This document shows positions 16,306 through 21,502 of a stretch of DNA of 25,631 bases, piece by piece; the first letter of the stretch is position 1, and every line of letters begins with the position of its first letter. Below the pieces are notes generated by a model, which saw only the letters and a list, made by a program, of their open reading frames with translations, made no database searches and was not told where the DNA came from. This DNA comes from JAGLQA01 sp023135565 (GTDB lineage: Bacteria; Acidobacteriota; Aminicenantia; UBA2199). The DNA lies in assembly GCA_030639305.1 (NCBI GenBank), contig DAOWCY010000100.1, positions 1 to 25,631 of the forward strand, read 5' to 3'. A program made the translations under genes and the position numbers.

Positions 16306-16514
16306 ACCGCCACCTCCACCATTTCTTCTGTTATGGCTGGGGGAATAGGTTCGTTATGTTTTTTCAGGCTTTCCAGGTATCCTTTGATTGCATCACTAAT
16401 GTTAAGCAGGGATTCTTGCCTGGATTTACCCTGGGAGATACATCCCGGGAGACTCGGGCATTCTGCAACGTAAACGCCGTCTTCATCTTGTTCGATAATA
16501 ACCCTGAATTTCAT
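16302..16514 (-). CDS. hicB: HicB-family antitoxin
   Basis: 70 residues from the ATG at 16514, chosen because a perfect AGGAGG lies 5 nt upstream. The HicB N-terminal pattern is clear: FRVIIEQDEDGVYVAECPSL, PGCISQGKS, then a helix LLNISDAIKGYLESL. It lacks a separate C-terminal DNA-binding domain, as in the short HicB class. HicB comes first in the operon, the reverse of the E. coli hicAB order but common elsewhere. Confidence 0.92.
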   Translation of the reverse strand: MKFRVIIEQDEDGVYVAECPSLPGCISQGKSRQESLLNISDAIKGYLESLKKHNEPIPPAITEEMVEVAV

Positions 16515-16531
16515 AGCTGCCTCCTTCATTT

Positions 16532-16560
16532 AGGATAAATCAAATGCAGCAAAATGTCAA
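16532..16560 (-). promoter_or_regulatory. Sigma-70 promoter of hicBA
   Basis: On the minus strand, TTGACA (16560-16555), a 17-bp spacer and TATCCT (16537-16532), close to the HicB AGGAGG and ATG. It has the same TTGACA-17 layout as the other toxin-antitoxin promoter at 12894-12922. Confidence 0.7.
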
Positions 16561-16639
16561 CAATTAAATTTCAATTTTTTTTTCAAGCCCGCGGGGCGGG
16601 CAGCCTATGAGGGGAGTCCCGTAGCAGGGGGAAGTTTTT

Positions 16640-16795
16640 GCTTCTCAATAAATAAAAGTTTTGTTCAAACTTTTTCGGAGGTTCGGTATGCCGAGGCCCC
16701 CAACGATGAACCCAATGGGGGAGGCCTCCGGCGGCCCTGCCGGGGGCCAAACTTTTAAAAAAGTTTGATCAAAACTTTTTATAATTTAAAAGCGA
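16640..16795. repeat. Dispersed intergenic repeat, copy 2, arranged as an inverted pair
   Basis: The left arm (16640-16682) reads GCTTCTCAATAAATAAAAG then TTTTGTTCAAACTTTTTC. The right arm (16722-16795), read on the reverse strand, gives AGTTTTGATCAAACTTTTTT, AAAAGTTTGGCCCCCGGCAG and GGCCGCCGGAGGCC. The repeat is therefore present in both orientations facing each other and would fold into a long hairpin. The surrounding gap 16515-16984 contains no other gene apart from promoter signals. Confidence 0.8.
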
Positions 16796-16913
16796 GAAAC
16801 GCTCACACGCTGCCTCTTGCGGCGAAGCCGCTTATCGCCCCCCCGTGCGCACGGGGTTTAGAAGCAAAAAAGAGAAGGGGGCAGGCAAGAAAAAAGAAAA
16901 AAATTATCACAGG

Positions 16914-16942
16914 TGTAAACCTTTTCTTTTGTGGAGGCGTTA
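16914..16942 (+). promoter_or_regulatory. Candidate ECF-sigma promoter upstream of the lipoprotein/sigma operon
   Basis: TGTAAAC (16914-16920), 17 bp, CGTTA (16938-16942). The layout resembles extracytoplasmic-function sigma promoters (an AAC-type -35, a CGT-type -10) more than sigma-70. It would start transcription near 16949, ahead of the lipoprotein gene with AAAGGAG before its ATG. Autoregulation by the sigma factor encoded two genes along is the natural inference. Confidence 0.4.
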
Positions 16943-16984
16943 TGTAATATGAGGCCCCGGGACGGGGACTTAAAGGAGTAAGCG

Positions 16985-17413
16985 ATGCTAAAAAGAATTA
17001 TTTTGTTATTGTTTGTAATGATTTTATTAGTCTTTTACAGCGGGTGCATCAACCTCACCATCAAAGTAGATGTGGATTATCCCGGCAAACTTTTCACCCA
17101 AACCCAAAAAAAAATCGCCAAAATCCACAAAGCAGACCCACGCAGAAAAGGTGAAGTATCCAACCTAAACGTGCTGGTGTATGCGGGCGACGAGAGGAAG
17201 TTGATCTCCTTTTCCATACCCAAAACCACCATAGAGACCACCACAGCCGCTGATTTTCTCAAAGAATTCGACAAAAAGGGTCTCTCGGACAAAGTGGGCC
17301 AGGTGGACCTGGAAAAGCTGAAAGACTTAGACCGGATAGGCCCGGGGCTAATAATAGAAGTAGAAGTGGACGAAAAAGACGGTTTTGTCCACGTACTGGT
17401 CTGGTTGGATTAA
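16985..17413 (+). CDS. Lipoprotein with a C-terminal domain shared by two later genes
   Basis: A 142-residue protein with a signal peptide and lipobox (VFYSGC, lipidated Cys about 21). It lacks a recognised domain name. The C-terminal part (about 60-142) reads NLNVLVYAGDERKLISFSIP, then DLEKLKDLDRIGPGLIIEVEV (in part), ending VHVLVWLD at the stop. The same layout (beta strands, helix, VEVE/VEIE strand, terminal W[LI][DE]) closes the proteins at 18835-19665 and 19903-20265. AGGAG lies 6 nt before the ATG. It is the first gene after the candidate ECF promoter and sits 37 bp upstream of the sigma gene, so it is probably a product of the stress response this operon controls. Confidence 0.75.
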   Translation: MLKRIILLLFVMILLVFYSGCINLTIKVDVDYPGKLFTQTQKKIAKIHKADPRRKGEVSNLNVLVYAGDERKLISFSIPKTTIETTTAADFLKEFDKKGLSDKVGQVDLEKLKDLDRIGPGLIIEVEVDEKDGFVHVLVWLD

Positions 17414-17450
17414 CCGGAACAAGCCCGGCTGTACTTAACAACAAACAGTA

Positions 17451-18038
17451 ATGGTAAATTTACAGGAGAAAACCGATGCAGTCAGAAAAGAGAATGAACT
17501 CATCCGCCTATTTAAATCGGGCAGTGAAGAGGCCTTTACCCGGCTCATTGTCCTCTACCAGCAGCAGGTGTTTAAAGTGGCATACGGTTTTTTCCGGGAC
17601 AGGGACGACGCCATGGAAATCGTACAGGAAACTTTTTTGAGAGTCTATCAAAAAATAGACCGGTTCGATAAGAACAGCAGCTTCAAGAACTGGGTGTACC
17701 GCATCGCCTACAACCTGTGCATCGATTTCTACCGCAAATTTAAAAACAAAAAGAGCTGCGACCGGGAAATATATGAACTCGACGAAGCCCGTAATCTCAG
17801 CGTTTTAGAACCGGAAGACCATATCGACCGCCGGGATTTTAAAGAGAGCCTGGACGTCTCCCTGCAATCCCTGTCAAAACGGCAGAAAATGATTTTCGTG
17901 TTGAAACATAATAGTGGCCTGAAATACCGGGAAATAGCCGATATACTCGATGTATCGGTGGGGACGGTGAAGTCCCTGCACCACAGGGCCACGCAAGCGC
18001 TTAAAAAAAAACTGGCTCATTACGAGGTGACAGCGTGA
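17451..18038 (+). CDS. ECF-type RNA polymerase sigma factor
   Basis: 195 residues with only the two conserved sigma regions, hence ECF class. Region 2 (about 25-96) contains DRDDAMEIVQETFLRVYQKI and FKNWVYRIAYNLCIDFYR. Region 4 (about 138-190) contains LSKRQKMIFVLKHNSGLKYR, EIADILDVSVGTVKSLHHRA. No Shine-Dalgarno precedes the ATG at 17451. The good AGGAG at 17464-17468 leads instead to an out-of-frame ATG at 17476, so initiation may be weak or coupled. The stop overlaps the anti-sigma start (GTGA), the usual sigma/anti-sigma coupling. Confidence 0.95.
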   Translation: MVNLQEKTDAVRKENELIRLFKSGSEEAFTRLIVLYQQQVFKVAYGFFRDRDDAMEIVQETFLRVYQKIDRFDKNSSFKNWVYRIAYNLCIDFYRKFKNKKSCDREIYELDEARNLSVLEPEDHIDRRDFKESLDVSLQSLSKRQKMIFVLKHNSGLKYREIADILDVSVGTVKSLHHRATQALKKKLAHYEVTA

Positions 18039-18823
18039 AAGATTGTAAAAAATTAACCGGTTTGTTGATCGATTATGCCTGCGGGGATATTTCGCCCCGG
18101 GAGCGGCGGCTGGCGGAAGCGCATTTAAAAACCTGTCCCCACTGCCAAAAGGAATTTCGTTTCCAGCAGGACATCAACGAAAATATGGCCCGCTTAGACC
18201 GCGACAGCGAAAGGGTAATGCAGTCTATCGACTGGGAAAGGAACGCCCGGGAACTCAGCAGTACCATCCGCTCCGCCCCTTCCCGTGCCGGCCGCGGCGT
18301 CACCTTTTCTTTTAGTTTTAATCTCTCCAACTGGAAAGCCCTGGCTCCTCTCACCGCGGCGGTACTGCTGTTGGGTATCTGGATGGGGTATTTGCTGTTT
18401 CATGCTGCTCCCGGAGGGGAAGTGCCGCGGGGCAGCGCCTTAGAGCAGCAGGCGGTCCTAACGCGGTTGGAGGCGGCGCTGGCCAAAAGAGAGGTTTCCG
18501 GTTACGTCAAGCAGGCGCAGTTGGTTTTGACCGATTTAATGAGGCAGTGCGATTATGAAGACGCTTCCTCCTATCGCTACCAGTGGAGCAGGGGCGAGGT
18601 AAAAGAATTATTGAATAGAAGCCGTTATTTTTCCCAGGATTTAGATAACCCCCGGCTGCTGAGCAGTAAGAGCTTGTTAAAAAAAATCGAATGGCTTCTT
18701 TACGAGATGCTGACCATGGAGGAAGACCTCTCCTGTGATCAATTGCAGCGTCTCCAGGACTATGTACGCCGGGAACGGTTACTCTTGAAAATAAGATTAA
18801 TAGGAAAAGAAATATCCATATAG
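18035..18823 (+). CDS. Membrane-anchored zinc-finger anti-sigma factor
   Basis: 262 residues starting with GTG at 18035, overlapping the sigma stop by 4 nt. The N-terminus has the anti-sigma zinc-binding (ZAS/zf-HC2) pattern: C4, then H30-x3-C34-x2-C37 (AHLKTCPHC). One transmembrane helix lies at about 102-122 (LAPLTAAVLLLGIWMGYLLF). The roughly 140-residue extracytoplasmic part is helical and charged, with no recognised sensor fold. It should hold the sigma factor at the membrane until an envelope signal frees it. Confidence 0.9.
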   Translation: MKDCKKLTGLLIDYACGDISPRERRLAEAHLKTCPHCQKEFRFQQDINENMARLDRDSERVMQSIDWERNARELSSTIRSAPSRAGRGVTFSFSFNLSNWKALAPLTAAVLLLGIWMGYLLFHAAPGGEVPRGSALEQQAVLTRLEAALAKREVSGYVKQAQLVLTDLMRQCDYEDASSYRYQWSRGEVKELLNRSRYFSQDLDNPRLLSSKSLLKKIEWLLYEMLTMEEDLSCDQLQRLQDYVRRERLLLKIRLIGKEISI

Positions 18824-18834
18824 CGAGGTTTGCC

Positions 18835-19665
18835 ATGAAGATAAAAAAGATTACTTTGGTTTGTTTTATATTGATGTTGTTGGCGGCGGGATCGATAGCC
18901 GCGGAGAATGAGCGGGAGATTTTCGCTAAAGCGCGGCTGGACCTGGCCGATGAAAATTGGCAGCAGGCATTAAAAGGTTTCCGGGAGATTATCGATAATT
19001 TTCCCTCCGGCAGGTATTACGCCCCGGCCTATCTTTATAAAGGAAAATGCCTCGAAAAAATGGGTGAATCGCAGAAAGCGCTGACATACTACCGTATATT
19101 TTTAGATATTTCCCGTAATGAGAGTTTGAAGGAAGAGGCGGTAAGGGATATTATCGACTTAGATTTTGCTCTCTATGAGAAAGGAAAGAAAGCCGGTCTC
19201 CGGGAGATATTCGGTTTTTTAAAAAGCAAGGATTTGCTCAGCCGCTATTATGCCGCTGTCAAATTGAGTTACGCAAAAGACAAAGAAGTGGCTGCCCGGG
19301 CAGTTCCGGTTCTCAAAGAGATCATTTCCCGGGAGAGTGAAGACGCGGAATTAGTGGACAGGGCGAAGATTGCCCTGCTGCGCATCGACCCCGGTTATTT
19401 GCAGGGCCTGGCGAAAAGTAAGAATTCCGAACCGAAAGCCATTCATATAAAAATATATGAAAAAGATACCAAAACTGAAAGTCTTTCTCTTAATATTCCT
19501 TTTGTGTTGGCGCGGTTGGCATTAGACGCCATCCCGGAAAAAGAGAAGAAACTTTTACGGGACAAGGGTTATGACCTTGACCGGCTCATCGGTACGTTGA
19601 TCGAGGGCAAGGACGTGGTAAAGATAGAGACTGAGGATACGGTGCTGCGCATCTGGATCGAGTAG
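18835..19665 (+). CDS. Secreted TPR protein ending in the shared C-terminal domain
   Basis: 276 residues: a Sec signal peptide (1-22, LMLLAAGSIAAEN), then TPR-like repeats (about 25-110, including ARLDLADENWQQALKGFREI and YLYKGKCLEKMGESQKALTY), then HEAT-like helices (about 120-195). Residues about 200-276 are the shared domain (IHIKIYEKDTKTESLSLNIP ... VKIETEDTVLRIWIE). GCGAGG precedes the ATG, 11 nt after the anti-sigma stop, so it belongs to the same operon. Exported TPR proteins usually scaffold complexes; a periplasmic partner for the anti-sigma sensor domain or for the other tail-bearing proteins is possible. Confidence 0.8.
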   Translation: MKIKKITLVCFILMLLAAGSIAAENEREIFAKARLDLADENWQQALKGFREIIDNFPSGRYYAPAYLYKGKCLEKMGESQKALTYYRIFLDISRNESLKEEAVRDIIDLDFALYEKGKKAGLREIFGFLKSKDLLSRYYAAVKLSYAKDKEVAARAVPVLKEIISRESEDAELVDRAKIALLRIDPGYLQGLAKSKNSEPKAIHIKIYEKDTKTESLSLNIPFVLARLALDAIPEKEKKLLRDKGYDLDRLIGTLIEGKDVVKIETEDTVLRIWIE

Positions 19666-19902
19666 GGAGCGGCGGCCGGCGGTCAAGGCTCAATGATCAC
19701 GCCGCGGGCCGGCGTCCGCAGCCTATGAGGGGCAGGTCAATTAGCATTTAAACAGTTAACATTTAGCATTTTAAATCCGACAAAAGCCGCTGTTGTCGGA
19801 TGCTAATTTTGCAATGCTCCGCATCTCTAACCAGGTTGACTCAGAAGTTTTTAATTTCACGAAGTATTAGTAAAAAATAAAATAAAATTCAGGAGAAGAA
19901 AA
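19666..19902. other. Gene-free interval with GC-rich inverted sequences and repeat
   Basis: GC-rich inverted pieces (GGCCGGCG and CGGGCCGGCG) follow the TPR gene without a T-tract, so a terminator is not clear. Then comes the ATTAGC-type repeat at 19739-19824. AGGAG before 19903 serves the next gene. Confidence 0.6.
19739..19824 (+). repeat. AT-rich hairpin repeat, left copy
   Basis: AATTAGCATTTAAAC, then a hairpin ATCCGACAA-loop-TTGTCGGAT (9-bp perfect stem, 19775-19801), then GCTAATTTTGCAATGCTCCG. It matches 23790-23868 on the opposite strand. Confidence 0.85.
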
Positions 19903-20265
19903 ATGAAAAAATTAGTTTTAGTTATCTTTGTTATTTCAACTTTGCTGGTAGGCACCCTGCCTGCTTATGGCGATTCCGCCGATGATTACAAAGTCATCAA
20001 AAATGCCGTAAAAAAGAAGGTGTCTAAAGACGTCACTTTTATCAGGATCGAGGTCACGGAAAAGGGCAAGAAAAAAGAAAAAGTAAAGATCAAATTGCCG
20101 CTCTCCCTGGTTGAACTGCTGGCAGACTGCACAAAAGAGAAGATCGATATCGACAATTGCAAATTCGACCTGAAAAAAATTCTGGCAGAGTTGAAGAAAT
20201 CCGGTCCCACAACCTTAGTGGAAATCGAAAACGAAGACGGGAATGTAAAAATCTGGCTCGAATAA
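19903..20265 (+). CDS. Small secreted protein consisting of the shared C-terminal domain
   Basis: 120 residues with a Sec signal peptide (1-22, VISTLLVGTLPAYGDS). The mature part is essentially only the shared module: DVTFIRIEVTEKGKKKEKVK, IKLPLSLVELLADC, then LVEIENEDGNVKIWLE at the stop. AGGAG lies 8 nt before the ATG. Two cysteines (in LLADC and DNC) could form a disulfide. It may be a separate transcription unit, since a repeat-bearing 237-bp gap lies upstream. Function unknown. Confidence 0.75.
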   Translation: MKKLVLVIFVISTLLVGTLPAYGDSADDYKVIKNAVKKKVSKDVTFIRIEVTEKGKKKEKVKIKLPLSLVELLADCTKEKIDIDNCKFDLKKILAELKKSGPTTLVEIENEDGNVKIWLE

Positions 20266-20376
20266 CGAAAGAGTCCGAGTGTACTCGCTGCCTGCCGCGG
20301 GGGGACGGCGTCCCCAGCCTATAAGCCGCTTCCGCGGCACGGGGCGCCTATGAGCTGTTTCGCGGCAGGCAGCGTT

Positions 20377-20584
20377 TTTGATTCTCAATTATTAGAAGTT
20401 TTGATCAAACTTTTTCAAAAGTTTGGCCCCCGGCAGGGCCGCCCAATACTGTTGCTTTAAGGAGAAAAGATGCCTCCGGTGGCTCTCCGAGGGCCAGGGG
20501 GAAGCTCTCTCTAACCCCCCATTATTGGCTTCGCAAAACACACTAAGCCTTAAGGCAACAGTATTGCAGGGCCGCCGGAGGCAA
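20377..20584 (+). repeat. Dispersed intergenic repeat, copy 3, with the middle segment inverted
   Basis: The left part matches copy 1 (TTTGATTCTCAATTATTAGA through GGCCCCCGGCAGGGCC). The inner segment at 20472-20547, reverse complemented, matches copy 1 from 15951 to 16024 (GTGTGTTTTGCGAAGC ... CCCCCTGGCCCTCGGAGAGC). It is bracketed by inverted arms CAATACTGTTGCTTTAAGG (20444-20462) and CCTTAAGGCAACAGTATTG (20548-20566), with one mismatch. Confidence 0.85.
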
Positions 20585-20675
20585 AGTAATATCATAGGTA
20601 GGGTGAAGGAAAGGGCAATCATTAGAATAAGTAAGGAGAGATATTAAAAATTTTTTTTTTTAACCCTTTTTCCTC

Positions 20676-20704
20676 TTTACAAAACCAGAATTTTCCATTA
20701 AAAT
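20676..20704 (+). promoter_or_regulatory. Candidate sigma-70 promoter for the 218-residue protein/permease operon
   Basis: TTTACA (20676-20681), a 17-bp spacer and TAAAAT (20699-20704). The start would be near 20711, leaving a leader of about 123 nt. Confidence 0.55.
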
Positions 20705-20740
20705 AAAACTGTGTCCAGGAAAATTTAAGTGCTTTGCAAT

Positions 20741-20808
20741 ACCTCCGCGGTGGAAAACGCGGAAGTAAGGAGGTTTGAACAATTAGAGCAGTAACTTTGA
20801 ACAAAGTT
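20741..20808 (+). promoter_or_regulatory. Structured 5' leader, possible cis-regulatory element
   Basis: ACCTCC (20741-20746) can pair with GGAGGT (20769-20774). An overlapping CCGCG/CGCGG pairing offers an alternative fold. A perfect AACTTTG-AA-CAAAGTT hairpin follows at 20793-20808, just before the GAGGAGGAG ribosome binding site. It matches no riboswitch class I can recognise. Confidence 0.3.
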
Positions 20809-20833
20809 AAAATAAAAGAGGAGGAGAAACAGG

Positions 20834-21490
20834 ATGAGCTTTCTAAGCGAAGAAAAGATTTTGAAAGTTTTGCCGGTTGTTTTCATTTTATTTTTCTTAA
20901 AATCCGGTGTATTCGCCTTAATCTGGCACAATACTTCGGATGACGCATTTGTGCCCGGTGACAGGGATGGAGATTCTATCAGGGAGCATATCATAAGAGG
21001 CGCGGGAAGTTTTTTGAAATCCCATTCCTTTATGCAAGCGTTCTTAGAAAAAATCGAATTAGCTGAACTTGAATGCCTGGATTATAATCAGCTCCTACTC
21101 ACTTTAGACGACGCCATTGGGAAAATGCTGGAAACGAAAGTTAGATACCGGGCTTTAACCGCGGAAGCAGACATAACACCTTACAACCAGGACGTTATCA
21201 ACCAATTACTAATTTTCGATTATGCCGGCTTCCAGGATAACCGCAGCTTAAACGGTGATGTTTTCGCCCTGGTTCAATCCTTCCTGGAGCAGGGCGATGT
21301 CAGGGGCGTTTACCACAAAACGCTGGTAGATGTAGAAGAAATCTTGCTCACCCTGGGAGTCTTGAGAGTAGACGTCGCAGCCGGGCTATTTCCCGACCCG
21401 GCCGATCTGTGGAACGCGAATTGCTCTTATTCGTTATCCCTTCTTTTTGGTCAATATGTGACAGCAGTGTTTATGGATATCAAAGAATAA
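20834..21490 (+). CDS. Unrecognised membrane-anchored or secreted protein, partner of the permease fusion
   Basis: 218 residues with a very strong ribosome binding site (GAGGAGGAG) before the ATG. A single hydrophobic N-terminal segment (VLPVVFILFFLKSGVFALIW) is either a signal peptide or an anchor. The rest is predicted mainly helical and soluble, with motifs such as LLIFDYAGFQDNRSLNGDVF and SLSLLFGQYVTAVFMDI. I do not recognise the family. It ends 12 nt before the permease fusion, so the two are almost certainly one operon, occupying the place where a separate ABC ATPase gene would be expected. A periplasmic accessory subunit of the transporter is the likeliest role, by inference only. Confidence 0.7.
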   Translation: MSFLSEEKILKVLPVVFILFFLKSGVFALIWHNTSDDAFVPGDRDGDSIREHIIRGAGSFLKSHSFMQAFLEKIELAELECLDYNQLLLTLDDAIGKMLETKVRYRALTAEADITPYNQDVINQLLIFDYAGFQDNRSLNGDVFALVQSFLEQGDVRGVYHKTLVDVEEILLTLGVLRVDVAAGLFPDPADLWNANCSYSLSLLFGQYVTAVFMDIKE

Positions 21491-21502
21491 ATAAACCGCA
21501 CC

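Larger units (their letters stand above)
20266..20833. other. Gene-free interval: palindromes, dispersed repeat copy 3, promoter and structured leader
   Basis: No gene seen; frames here are chance openings inside repeats. In order: GC palindromes (AAGCCGCTTCCGCGGC near 20321), dispersed repeat copy 3, an A/T tract, a promoter-like site at 20676-20704 and a leader with two predicted hairpins. Confidence 0.75.

Noticed and set aside
16765..16947. Plus-strand 60-codon frame upstream of the lipoprotein
   Set aside because: It lies wholly inside the repeat arm and GC palindromes, with no ribosome site or recognisable sequence.
20423..20647. Short frames on both strands within 20392-20647
   Set aside because: They read through the dispersed repeat; the same DNA in copy 1 is not open in the same way.
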